From Candidatus Thalassarchaeum betae (GTDB lineage Archaea > Thermoplasmatota > Poseidoniia > Poseidoniales > Thalassarchaeaceae), in assembly GCA_022447095.1 (NCBI GenBank), contig JAKUUP010000016.1, forward strand, positions 1 to 35,659: a stretch of 35,659 nucleotides of DNA. The letters are read 5' to 3'. The position numbers and the translations under genes were made by a program. The notes below the pieces were generated by a model. That model saw nothing but the letters and a program-made list of their open reading frames with translations. It made no database searches and was not told where the DNA came from. This document shows, one piece after another, positions 1-8,488 of the stretch (position 1 is its first letter; every line of letters starts with the position of its first letter).

Positions 1-610
1 GTAGAATCTCGGCCAGCATCTCAGCAGTCTGCAAGTTTGAGAGGTGACCCCCCCTGCTAGAGATCCTCCTCTTGAGCGAGTCTGGGTAAGGTCCGTTCAT
101 CAGACGCTGGAGGTCGTAGTTAGCCTCGACGGAGACGTGGCTGCATCCACTGAGATGTTTCTTCAACTCAACAGTTGGCTCGCCGAGATCAGTCACGATT
201 CCGGCTCTGCGCCCGTCTCCGTTGGTGGCAATAACAGCAACGTTGGCAGCACCCTCGTGCGGGACCGGTATCGGAAGCAGACTGAGTTCGTTGGAGATGC
301 TAATCCTGTCCAAGTCGCCGAAGGTTCTGCACTCAGAGACAGGCTCCCACCCCATCTTCGTCGCCGTCTGGAGATTTGCGTGCAGAGTCGAGTCCCACTT
401 CTTCGCGGCATGCAACGCGGAACGCGAGTGGTCGGAGTGGTGATGAGTGACGAAAATGGCGTCTATCAAAGTCGGCTCGACTCCCACTAGCCCCAATCTG
501 ACCTCCATCTGGCGCAGCGAGAATCCACAATCCACCAGAGCTAGGGTGCCACCCGATCTCAGTAGCGTGGAGTTACCTCTGCTGCCCGAGCCTAGATGGG
601 TAATCTCCAT
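1..610 (-). CDS. MBL-fold metal-dependent hydrolase, YycJ/WalJ-like (3' end cut by window edge)
   Basis: I translated this gene from the complement; it opens MEITHLGSGSRGNSTLL and runs off the left edge after about 203 codons. The metallo-beta-lactamase signature THHHSDH is intact near residue 60 and would bind the metal pair. A later PHEG, a TDLGE segment and a GGHLSN motif follow in the order seen in YycJ/WalJ-type hydrolases, where the SRGNS and GHLSN blocks are characteristic. The family contains phosphodiesterase or nuclease-like cytosolic enzymes; the substrate here is not known. The ATG at 610 is chosen; a GTG two codons upstream (616) is an alternative. It is transcribed divergently from the large surface-protein gene starting at 805. 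The missing C-terminus is only the window edge, not a truncation. Confidence 0.85.
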   Translation of the reverse strand, partial: MEITHLGSGSRGNSTLLRSGGTLALVDCGFSLRQMEVRLGLVGVEPTLIDAIFVTHHHSDHSRSALHAAKKWDSTLHANLQTATKMGWEPVSECRTFGDLDRISISNELSLLPIPVPHEGAANVAVIATNGDGRRAGIVTDLGEPTVELKKHLSGCSHVSVEANYDLQRLMNGPYPDSLKRRISSRGGHLSNLQTAEMLAEIL

Positions 611-662
611 TCCCACGACAATCGAGACTATCCGGACATCTGCCCCCCTTGAATGAATCCGT

Positions 663-679
663 TAAGCAGATTCTGCTTA
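663..679. promoter_or_regulatory. 17-bp palindrome, candidate operator
   Basis: The arms taagcaga and tctgctta are perfect 8-base reverse complements around a single central t. It lies about 50 bases upstream of the MBL gene start at 610 and about 125 bases upstream of the surface-protein start at 805. A near-perfect dyad of this size in a divergent gap is typical of a homodimeric regulator site, but no regulator gene is adjacent, so the role is inferred from position and symmetry only. Confidence 0.4.
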
Positions 680-696
680 CCGCGATTTGGCTCTCT

Positions 697-713
697 CGAC
701 GGCTACGCCGTCG
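697..713. repeat. GC-rich hairpin, 7-bp stem with TAC loop
   Basis: Arms cgacggc and gccgtcg are perfect complements around a tac loop. It sits in the divergent gap, so it cannot be the terminator of either flanking gene. It resembles other short intergenic hairpins in this window that also have three-base TAC/GTA loops. Confidence 0.4.
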
Positions 714-804
714 CGTGTGAAGGACCGCGATGTGTCCGAACGGCGCTCCATCATCATCATAAGTCAGCCAAGAGCGCTCAAATTCGTCTAGACGAGGTCA
801 TATC

Positions 805-3800
805 ATGCGTCGCAAGCAGACAGCGCTACTCATGACGATTCTACTCCTAGGCAGTTTGGCTTTCGTCTCGCAGACTCGTCCTCAGTCATCAGTCTCCTCG
901 ACTGATCCGATTACAGCAGATAGAGGAGGGCCTCCCGTGACCGATGAGGACGGCGACAGGATACCCGATCTGCACGAGTCGATTTTCGGAGATGTCAGGC
1001 TGATTAGCACCAGCACAGGTGTTGTCAGCGTCAGAGGATTGGATCCAACTAATGGGACCGACAACATGTCCGATTACGACAACGACGGCGCCAGTGCCCT
1101 CCTTGAGTTCTGCTGGCCATATACGCTGGATTGGTGTTTCGACAGGCTCTCGCTTACCGGTAAACCCCCTCAATTCACCGATTCTGGCCTTCGAGAGTAT
1201 CTCGACCCCCGGAATGCCGACACCGACGGCGACGGACTGCCTGACGGTTATGAGATATACATGTGCACTGAAGGGGGTTTGGGCTATCAGAACGCATCCA
1301 ATGCATGGCAGTGCCTGTGGTTCGATCCTCTCGACGCCTCTGACTCGACAGAGGACATCGATCGCTGTGAGGACTTCAGTTTCGGTTGCGGTGACGGCTT
1401 CGATGTCAACCGTGACGGCTTCATCGACATAGGTGAGCGTTACACGAATTCGGAGGAGTACTCCTACGGCACTCCGGAAGACTGGCTTACTGAGAGGGAC
1501 GGACTGTGGTGTGCAGGACAGATTGCCGGACTCAGCCCCGACTCATGTCAGGGTGATGTCGAGAGGGCTACTGAGGACAACGGCTGGCTCGGAAGCGACC
1601 CTACTGAGCCCGACTCTGACTACTACACTTGGTCGGAGGTGATTGCTATCGGACTCGCCGTTCCCGGAGATGGAATACCCGACGGTTGGGAAGTTCACTA
1701 CGGCTTGGACCCACGGAACTCCAGTGATGCCATAGAAGACACTGACATGGATGGATGGGACCTCGACAGAGACGGCTTCTTGATTCCTGACATCTCCACC
1801 TCGACCGCCCACTGGGGCGAGGCATTCAGCAACTACGAGGAGTATATGGTACACTTCGACGAAGGTGCTTGGGTCACTCCTGGGCTAAGGGGTGCACCTT
1901 CTTCGCAATCCGATGGAGATGTGATTTCATTCGACCAGAGCACGAGTCCCGGTCTCGTAGATGGAGCGGTCCATACCGTGCTGTCTGACTCTGCGAGAGA
2001 TAGACTGCTAATCGGCTCAAGATACGGAATCACCGCCATCGACCCATTCGAGGGGACATCATCGCTGTACCATCTGCCATCAGGAATGGAGATGCACACC
2101 ATGATAAGGTGGTCTCCGAGTGACTCCGACTTCCTGCTTATCGGCTCCAATCTAGGGTTGCACTGCATCACTCTCGACAACGGACTTCCTGTGATGGAAT
2201 CAATGTCCGAATCGGACATAGGGTCAATTGAGAACATCTACGCCCTGAAGACGGGCAGCGGCAATCTTGACCTGATTTTGTTCGGCAAGGACTTTGCCAC
2301 TTGGACAGCCACTGTGATGGACCAGGGGGAGGATCAGGATGCTATGGTAGGCGAACCCGAGTACAACGATGAGATGGTCGAAATGCTGTCGGCTGCCGAT
2401 GCCGAGATCAACACGGCCTTGCATGTTCAGATGGATGGGCGAGGTCCACTGTTGCTGGTCGGGACTGATGCTGGACTCATCGCTTGGAACACCACCGACG
2501 GCTCGGCTTCCGCCGGCGACCCATGGTGGGTCTTCGACCGTGAGAATGCAGAGGACTTCGTTCAGCGCGCTGACCTACTGAACGTTTCAAAGTCCGCCGT
2601 AGTCAACGCACTAGTCCTCGCCGGCCCCTTGGATGCTGCAGGGGGCGTAGAAGAGATCACCGGCATCTGGGTCGGCACCGCTGGTGGACTGCACCTTCTA
2701 GACCTAGATCTCCTGATTCAGATGCCATACTCGGCATTCGACTCCGACAGGATGTACAATATCGAGAGGTGGGCAGAAGGGGCCAACGACATCCGCTCAG
2801 TACTGCCGATGAACGACATGGTAGTCATTGGTTCTAGGGACGGATCGTGGTGCCTTGAGGGCGGCCATTTGGGTGTCCTCGGTTTGTATCTCAACCAGAC
2901 TAAGATACCCGGGCTGATAACCTCCCTGACCACTTTGGAGCACGGCGGGAACTTGTGGATATTCGCAGGCGTCTCACCGGGCCGTTACATGAATATCATG
3001 CCAATCGACCCGACATCAATTGATTCGGACCTCGATGGAATGCCCGACGGTTGGGAGTTCGTCTATGGACTAGATCCAACCGACCCTCACGACCGCTACC
3101 GCGACGCCGACGCCGACGGAGTTCACTTCACCTCTGCCGACGGCTTTGAGTTCAACAGGGACTGGACCAACTTGGATGAGTATAGGTACGTATCTACCAC
3201 TGAGAACGGCTTCAATGGCACTGACCCCAGGGACACAGACTCGGACGCCGATGGACTCACCGATGGCGAGGAGTACTGGGGCTGGTTCGCTGACTCTACC
3301 GAATTCGACTGCCACTACCTCAATGACGAGTATATCTGTGACGAAGACACCGGCGCACTCGCAGAACAGGTTCACCTAGAAGGGTGGTTAGGCTCAGGCG
3401 CCGGTGGAGGGACGGATGGCCCCACTGATCCGACCAACCCAGATACCGACGGCGACGGGATGCCTGATGGCTGGGAGATGGAGCATCGCAGGTGGGTAGG
3501 CGATGCTTACAACGGCGGCAACCTCTGGACACTGGACCCAAGGGATCCGACGGACAAGGACGAGGATGCCGACGGCGACGGACTCAGTAATCTGTGCGAG
3601 TATATGTGGGGGAACCTGCTCGAAACGGTACTGAGAGAGGGTCTGCCGACGCATGGGGAGACGGCCGAGGCCGCACTCAATTGGACCAAGACTGATCCCA
3701 ACGAAATCGATTCTGACGGTGACTCCCTGCCCGACGGCTGGGAGGCCCGTTACACCTGCACGTGGAACAAGGACAACTCGGGAATCAACCCGTTGAACGG

Positions 3801-6525
3801 CTCTGACTACCTCAACAATCCCGACGGTGACGGATTCGACGTCAACCACGATGGAGTACTCGACCTAGAGGAGAGGCTAGTTAACTGGCTCGAGTACCAC
3901 CTCAAGTCTGAGATCCTGTATGGCGACCAGACCGCCTCGGGCATAGCATACCCGGAGAACTTCACCACTCTGCTGTGGAATGAGACCTGGCTCAACTTTG
4001 CAGATGATTCATTTGGCCACTTCACCAGTCCTGCTTACAGCAGCCTGGTTAATGGAACCACTCCGCAAGATGTCGGTTCCTCCAATCCATTGAGCTCCGA
4101 CTCCGATCGCGACGGTATGCCGGACGGATGGGAGTTTTTCTACGCAAGATGGAGCCTGTTCGACGAGCAGTGGACACTCAACCCCGTCGACGAGAGAGAT
4201 CGAATCGGAGACCCCGACGGCGACGGGATGAACAACTGGGAGGAGTACAACGTCATCGACGGGAACCTCAGCGAGACCGACGAGCTGATTACCGTACCGC
4301 AGTTCTATCTGCTTAGAGTCGGCGGTGAAATACTCGCTTCGCCTTGGCTCTCTGCCGAATCCTCCTCCTCATTCGGTATGTTCCTGTCTGACGAGCAAGT
4401 CAACAAGAGTGGGAGGACCGCTGATCCAAACAATCCCGACACCGATAACGACGGGCTGCTCGACGGCATCGAACTGATATTTACACGTTGGAACTCGACT
4501 GATGAAGTCTGGACACTCAATCCTCTCGTCGCGGGTGATGGGAACTACGACTCGGACCGCGACGGCATCACTGACCTCGTTGAACTAAATCTGACTCATA
4601 ATAACCCCGCCAACGGCGGACTATCGCCGCCAGATGCGCCGCGTATGTGGGAGGAGGCTGAGCAACTTGATCCCGATGAGGCTGTGAACAGGGTCTATAG
4701 GATCCTGTTCAACAAGGAGGGTAGGGCTGAACTCGCCATTGCGCAGTTCCAAGAGTGGCAGCAAGGCATGCCCGCCAAACCGGTTGTCTCAGCACTGCTT
4801 GGAGCCGCGGACCCAAATTCTGTTGACACCGACAGGGACGGTATGAGCGACGGCTACGAATACTGGTTCACAGAGTGGGACCTTGAGGAGAATATCTGGG
4901 AGATGAACCTCCTAACTGACAGCGATATCCACGCGGACGCGGACGACGATTCTTTCGACTGCAATGGTGACGGCCACATTTCCGATTCCGAGTCGTATGA
5001 CAACCTCGCCGAGTATGACGCTAGAGTCTACGGCAAGCGTTCCGCGATCGACACCATCCCCAACGGCACAGGTCTTGTATCCTACGGCGCCGACGCGGTC
5101 ACCGCGCAGATTGACGAGAATGGCATGTCGTACGAGGCCGCCTTCGGACAGTTGTACGTCATGTTCTCCACCAAGAGCCTAGTCTCAGCAGAACGCGCCG
5201 GCCTGATCAACGAGATTGACCCTGATACATTCAACTACAGCTTGGCCGGAGTAAGTGACCCGACAGACGATGACTCGGACAGGGACGGGATGCCTGATGG
5301 CTGGGAGTTCTGCTATTCAATCTACGGCGAGTTTCTCCCTGTCAACGCGTACCGCTGGTCGATGAACCCAATTAACCCCCTCGACACCTCCTACGATCCC
5401 GACGCTGACGGTTGGTATGACAGGACTTGGGGAGATGCTGCGGCCGAGCAGGGTACTTGGGAGGGCAGGCAGTTTACACCTGCGCCGGTGGACCAGCAGA
5501 TTGGACAGGGCTTCCTCGGTCTGTTCTTCAGCAACCTGATGGAGTATGACAACGGCACACATCCTCTTGACCCCGACACCGATGACGACTCTATGGTGAT
5601 GGAACCGATTATTCAGAACGGCATCGTCATCGACTATGTCCAGAACACCAATTTGTCGGACGGTCGCGAGGTGTTCAAGTACGGCACCAATCCGCTCGAC
5701 AACGACACCGACGGCGACATGATGCCTGACTTTTATGAGTACTACAGGGGATGGAACGAGGCTAATGACAATTGGTCGTCCTATCTCCGAATCTCAGTGG
5801 TGTGGCAGCAGATTACTGCGACCAACTTGAAACCGGTCAACATCTCGGGTGCCAACATTGCAAGACCTGACTTGGACTGGGTTTGGTTCACTCATGATGC
5901 GACCGATCCGTCCGATGCTGGCCAAGACGCCGACAACGATGGCAGTTGGGACTGCTCCAGCGGCAACTGCGTCTATGTCCCGTACAACAACTTTCAGGAG
6001 TACTACGGGCTCGTCAACGCCTCCCTAGCCTCTCCAACACTGGTCAGGCAGGCAAACCTCTACGATTGTTCGGGCAACATCGTCCAAGAATGGTGGCAAC
6101 TGCGCGAGTCCCTGCTGGGCACTTGCTCGGGCAGTGCGGCACTCGCGACCAACTACTTCCGCATGTACAGGGTGAACAACGTCGACATGCTCTATGCCCT
6201 TATTGTGGACGACAATGATGATCACTACGAAGACGTCGACACCAGCGACGACGAAGTTTTGGTGAACGGCGCTTGGGCCGACGAGTACCACAGATTCGCC
6301 GGAGATCAGTACCATTTGCCGAACACTGGCTTGGGCGAGTATGTCTACGGATGGTGGATGATCGATATTGACGGCGATCAGATTGCCGATGGCACCGATC
6401 CGACCAACTGGGATACCGACGGCGACTGGCTGAACGACTTCTTTGAGATTGAGGATGACATGCTGGATGGCGTCCGCGGTAACAGCGGCTCTCCCATCAG
6501 ATATGACGACCGGACAACGTCGTGA
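805..6525 (+). CDS. Giant secreted calcium-repeat protein with an internal beta-propeller-like block
   Basis: This 1906-residue protein begins with a signal peptide (MRRKQ followed by a hydrophobic run to about residue 22), so it is exported. About twenty copies of a D-x-D-x-DG-(M/L)-PDGWE type motif, resembling thrombospondin type 3/calcium-binding repeats, occupy residues ~45-360 and ~735-1900. Between them, residues ~370-735 lack these repeats and instead carry five or more blade-like IGSxxGxxxID or VGTxxGLxxL units, suggesting a beta-propeller. Paired cysteines near residues 95-235 suggest disulfides. No C-terminal TM helix or sorting motif is visible, so it may be released or held non-covalently. 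The start has a GAGGT ribosome site at 794-798, seven bases from ATG. Adhesion or extracellular scaffolding is the likely role by analogy; this is inference. Confidence 0.85.
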   Translation: MRRKQTALLMTILLLGSLAFVSQTRPQSSVSSTDPITADRGGPPVTDEDGDRIPDLHESIFGDVRLISTSTGVVSVRGLDPTNGTDNMSDYDNDGASALLEFCWPYTLDWCFDRLSLTGKPPQFTDSGLREYLDPRNADTDGDGLPDGYEIYMCTEGGLGYQNASNAWQCLWFDPLDASDSTEDIDRCEDFSFGCGDGFDVNRDGFIDIGERYTNSEEYSYGTPEDWLTERDGLWCAGQIAGLSPDSCQGDVERATEDNGWLGSDPTEPDSDYYTWSEVIAIGLAVPGDGIPDGWEVHYGLDPRNSSDAIEDTDMDGWDLDRDGFLIPDISTSTAHWGEAFSNYEEYMVHFDEGAWVTPGLRGAPSSQSDGDVISFDQSTSPGLVDGAVHTVLSDSARDRLLIGSRYGITAIDPFEGTSSLYHLPSGMEMHTMIRWSPSDSDFLLIGSNLGLHCITLDNGLPVMESMSESDIGSIENIYALKTGSGNLDLILFGKDFATWTATVMDQGEDQDAMVGEPEYNDEMVEMLSAADAEINTALHVQMDGRGPLLLVGTDAGLIAWNTTDGSASAGDPWWVFDRENAEDFVQRADLLNVSKSAVVNALVLAGPLDAAGGVEEITGIWVGTAGGLHLLDLDLLIQMPYSAFDSDRMYNIERWAEGANDIRSVLPMNDMVVIGSRDGSWCLEGGHLGVLGLYLNQTKIPGLITSLTTLEHGGNLWIFAGVSPGRYMNIMPIDPTSIDSDLDGMPDGWEFVYGLDPTDPHDRYRDADADGVHFTSADGFEFNRDWTNLDEYRYVSTTENGFNGTDPRDTDSDADGLTDGEEYWGWFADSTEFDCHYLNDEYICDEDTGALAEQVHLEGWLGSGAGGGTDGPTDPTNPDTDGDGMPDGWEMEHRRWVGDAYNGGNLWTLDPRDPTDKDEDADGDGLSNLCEYMWGNLLETVLREGLPTHGETAEAALNWTKTDPNEIDSDGDSLPDGWEARYTCTWNKDNSGINPLNGSDYLNNPDGDGFDVNHDGVLDLEERLVNWLEYHLKSEILYGDQTASGIAYPENFTTLLWNETWLNFADDSFGHFTSPAYSSLVNGTTPQDVGSSNPLSSDSDRDGMPDGWEFFYARWSLFDEQWTLNPVDERDRIGDPDGDGMNNWEEYNVIDGNLSETDELITVPQFYLLRVGGEILASPWLSAESSSSFGMFLSDEQVNKSGRTADPNNPDTDNDGLLDGIELIFTRWNSTDEVWTLNPLVAGDGNYDSDRDGITDLVELNLTHNNPANGGLSPPDAPRMWEEAEQLDPDEAVNRVYRILFNKEGRAELAIAQFQEWQQGMPAKPVVSALLGAADPNSVDTDRDGMSDGYEYWFTEWDLEENIWEMNLLTDSDIHADADDDSFDCNGDGHISDSESYDNLAEYDARVYGKRSAIDTIPNGTGLVSYGADAVTAQIDENGMSYEAAFGQLYVMFSTKSLVSAERAGLINEIDPDTFNYSLAGVSDPTDDDSDRDGMPDGWEFCYSIYGEFLPVNAYRWSMNPINPLDTSYDPDADGWYDRTWGDAAAEQGTWEGRQFTPAPVDQQIGQGFLGLFFSNLMEYDNGTHPLDPDTDDDSMVMEPIIQNGIVIDYVQNTNLSDGREVFKYGTNPLDNDTDGDMMPDFYEYYRGWNEANDNWSSYLRISVVWQQITATNLKPVNISGANIARPDLDWVWFTHDATDPSDAGQDADNDGSWDCSSGNCVYVPYNNFQEYYGLVNASLASPTLVRQANLYDCSGNIVQEWWQLRESLLGTCSGSAALATNYFRMYRVNNVDMLYALIVDDNDDHYEDVDTSDDEVLVNGAWADEYHRFAGDQYHLPNTGLGEYVYGWWMIDIDGDQIADGTDPTNWDTDGDWLNDFFEIEDDMLDGVRGNSGSPIRYDDRTTS

Positions 6526-6566
6526 GCGCAGACTGCATTCATGTGCCACGACTCGCTCCCGCAACC

Positions 6567-7034
6567 ATGGCAGACAACGCGCTCCCGGCTCAGGACTCAC
6601 CGGTCGAGGAGCGACTGCTATTCCTGCAGGAGAACATGGTCAGTTTCACTACCCAGTTCAGTATGCCCATCGTCGAAGTCTCACTGGTCCTCTCGAAGTA
6701 CATTCGGATACTCCTTGAATCACTAGAGACAGCAGCCTCTCGGAACGGCGAGGAACTGCCTGCGAGACTCACTGAGGCGTGGGAGGTGGATGTCAAAGGC
6801 GAGGCCCCGGGGATTGAATCATTCCCGCTCGAGACCCTCTTGGGCAGTTTGGATGAGGACAGGATGGATATTCTTGATACCCTAATTAGGACGATTCTGA
6901 ACGAAACTCATCTGCCGTTTGCCCCTGCTTTGACGCTATTCAGAGAGTGGGAATCGATGGTTAGGGTACAACTGGCCAACGCCAGTAGTCCTGGACAACT
7001 GTTCAGTCCAATCGAACTGCCTGAAGGCTTCTGA
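6567..7034 (+). CDS. Hypothetical helical protein downstream of the giant surface protein
   Basis: I do not recognise this family. The product is about 155 residues, acidic and predicted largely alpha-helical by its heptad-like leucines and isoleucines (for example around residues 20-50, EERLLFLQENM and SLVLSKYIRILLESLE), with no signal peptide, TM segment or metal site. The ATG at 6567 is my start. A GTG at 6522 overlaps the upstream stop as GTGA and would add 15 residues; neither has a convincing ribosome site, so coupling to the surface-protein gene is possible. The gene ends 31 bases from the convergent gene at 7066. Confidence 0.6.
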   Translation: MADNALPAQDSPVEERLLFLQENMVSFTTQFSMPIVEVSLVLSKYIRILLESLETAASRNGEELPARLTEAWEVDVKGEAPGIESFPLETLLGSLDEDRMDILDTLIRTILNETHLPFAPALTLFREWESMVRVQLANASSPGQLFSPIELPEGF

Positions 7035-7065
7035 ATCTGCGAGAATTAACATCGCACCGTGATTA

Positions 7066-7398
7066 TCAGCTGTTTTCTGCTTTAGCGACAATGCCACTAG
7101 AAACCCACCAAGCGTCCGCAATGGACCAGATGAAGAGGACCGGCCAGAGAACCACTGACAGAATCAGCGGTAGTTGGATGACGAACCAGCCGAACCCTTT
7201 GCTGTGTTGCCGGTTGAAGTGCTGGCCGAGGAACAGGAAAGGGACTAGGGACAGTGCCAGAGCCACAAGAGGCCGCAGAGTCCCCCACGGTCCGATCCCC
7301 CCACTCAACTCGTTCCAGATGACACCGACGACGCCTAGGGTACTGGCTCCCCTCGGCTCCTCGTCCGGTACGACACTCACCGCGTATTCCTCTGCCAT
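7066..7398 (-). CDS. Small two-TM membrane protein
   Basis: The 110-residue product starts MAEEYAVSVVPDEE and has two hydrophobic helices, one around residues 42-58 (PLVALALSLVPFLFLG) and one around 72-95 (VIQLPLILSVVLWPVLFIW), joined by a short basic loop containing HFNRQHSKGF. The tail is short and polar. No family is recognised; two-helix proteins of this type are common in archaea as unassigned membrane proteins. It is convergent with the gene ending at 7034 and divergent from the peptidase/NUDIX gene. The other frame across this stretch lacks any conserved content until 7487, which supports this strand. Confidence 0.7.
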   Translation of the reverse strand: MAEEYAVSVVPDEEPRGASTLGVVGVIWNELSGGIGPWGTLRPLVALALSLVPFLFLGQHFNRQHSKGFGWFVIQLPLILSVVLWPVLFIWSIADAWWVSSGIVAKAENS

Positions 7399-7486
7399 CG
7401 GGCGGTCACCCTATGTCGCGATGCATGAATCTGACGCCGACAGGCTCGGCGAAAAGGCGAACAGCACCCCTCGACACCGATGCCAC

Positions 7487-8287
7487 GTGGGCGAGCCGCG
7501 AATCCTTGTCACGGCATTCCCGCCGTTTTCCGATTTCGAGACCAATGTCTCTCAATCCGTCTTGGAACGGCTCCATGTTGACGGGATTGATGGACTAGAC
7601 GTAGTTACGTGGATGTTGAGTGTCGACGAGGCTGGCTCAGGCGCTGTGGCTGCTGAGATCAGAGCCGGCATTGAGGTGGATGGCGTACTCCACCTCGGCC
7701 TTGCTGCCGGGAGGACAGGAATATCTCTAGAGAGGATTGCTCGTAACAGGTACTCGATGACTGAGCCCGACAATTCAGGAAGGCTGCAGGAGTCCGGTAG
7801 TATAGTTCTCGGGGGCCCAGAGACGCTGGTGACGACGGCCCCACTCCACATTCTGGATGAGGAGTTTGAGCATGACACCGACGTGCAGTGGAGCGATGAC
7901 GCGGGCGGCTATGTGTGCAATGAAACCATCTACAGGACGCTGAATGAACTGCAAGTCAGCAACGGTCCTGCATTGCCCGCTATATTCGTACATCTGCCTC
8001 CCGAGAGCGAAGTCCCGCTCGAAGATCAGGTAGCGGCGGTAATCAGAATCGCCAATTGCTTGGTCACTAGACCTAGGTATGAGGTCGCAGCTGCACTGCT
8101 TTTTGACGATCAGGGGAGAATACTGTCGTGCTGCAGGCCCAAGGGGGATGAATGGGGTGGCTGGTGGGAGTTCCCAGGAGGAAAGATCAATCCGGGCGAG
8201 GATGCTCCAGGGGCACTGCTCCGCGAACTTGAGGAGGAATTGCGAATATCTCCCGAGCCTAAGGAAAAGGTCGCTCACATCGTCTAA
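7487..8287 (+). CDS. Pyroglutamyl-peptidase-like domain fused to a NUDIX domain, cut by in-frame TAA
   Basis: Residues 1-190 match peptidase C15 (pyrrolidone-carboxylate peptidase), which removes N-terminal pyroglutamate. The opening ILVTAFPPF strand, the LGLAAGRTGISLERIARN block, YVCNETIY and FVHLPP are all present. With the GTG at 7487 as residue 1, the expected catalytic residues fall at E82, C144 and H169, almost the spacing of characterised enzymes, which is why I prefer it to the ATG at 7421. Residues 198-266 are a NUDIX domain with an intact box from G232 to I254 (E238, R246, E247, E250, E251), except that the usual Gly near the end is Arg253. The frame stops at TAA 8285-8287 in the middle of the NUDIX fold. 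The same frame continues with recognisable NUDIX sequence to 8488. Confidence 0.8.
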   Translation: MGEPRILVTAFPPFSDFETNVSQSVLERLHVDGIDGLDVVTWMLSVDEAGSGAVAAEIRAGIEVDGVLHLGLAAGRTGISLERIARNRYSMTEPDNSGRLQESGSIVLGGPETLVTTAPLHILDEEFEHDTDVQWSDDAGGYVCNETIYRTLNELQVSNGPALPAIFVHLPPESEVPLEDQVAAVIRIANCLVTRPRYEVAAALLFDDQGRILSCCRPKGDEWGGWWEFPGGKINPGEDAPGALLRELEEELRISPEPKEKVAHIV

Positions 8288-8488
8288 GACTACGATGACA
8301 GAACTGTGAGCCTACAGATATGGAACTGTGGAAGTATCGAATCCAAGTCGATCACTCTAGTCGAACACGATTCGGCTCGTTGGCTATCACGAGACGAACT
8401 GCTTCAGGTGAAATGGCTGCCGGCAGACCTTCCGATTATCAAGAAATGGTCCCAAGAGGGCCTACCGGAATCTAGTCGTCTCCGCTAG
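8288..8488 (+). pseudogene. C-terminal remainder of the NUDIX domain beyond the in-frame stop
   Basis: Directly after the TAA, with no frame change, the reading continues DYDDRTVSLQIWNC, then WLSRDELLQVKWLPADLP and a final TAG at 8486-8488. These are the strand after the NUDIX box and the conserved WLPAD-P end seen in MutT-like proteins, so the two parts were one domain. The TAA occupies the place where Tyr (TAT/TAC) would fit in an HIVYDYDD strand. A GTG at 8306 could allow reinitiation, but the fragment would not fold alone. The last 17 bases overlap the convergent UPF0201 gene. Confidence 0.7.

Larger units (their letters stand above)
617..804. other. Divergent intergenic region with two inverted repeats
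   Basis: This 188-base gap separates two genes that start in opposite directions, so it should carry both promoters. It holds a 17-bp palindrome (663-679), a GC-rich hairpin (697-713) and a direct repeat of accgcgat (679-686 and 724-731). A short open frame across it (653-835) has no recognisable features and I do not call it a gene. I found no clear TATA box in it and no tRNA. Confidence 0.6.

Noticed and set aside
653-835. 60-codon plus-strand frame with a run of His (HHHH) between the MBL and surface-protein genes
   Set aside because: No conserved motif; it overlaps the signal peptide of the 1906-aa protein and the palindrome and hairpin of the promoter gap.
3070-3849. Long antisense frames under the calcium-repeat gene
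   Set aside because: They mirror the repetitive GAC/GGC codons of the sense strand and change with each repeat; they carry no domain of their own.
805-6525. Repeat array considered as CRISPR-like or tandem DNA repeat
   Set aside because: The repeats are unevenly spaced, in frame and protein-level motifs; there are no uniform spacers or cas genes.
7091-7486. Upstream extension of the peptidase/NUDIX frame
   Set aside because: Its translation is low-complexity Arg/Pro/Thr without conservation and it runs antisense through the two-TM protein gene; the peptidase fold starts at 7487.
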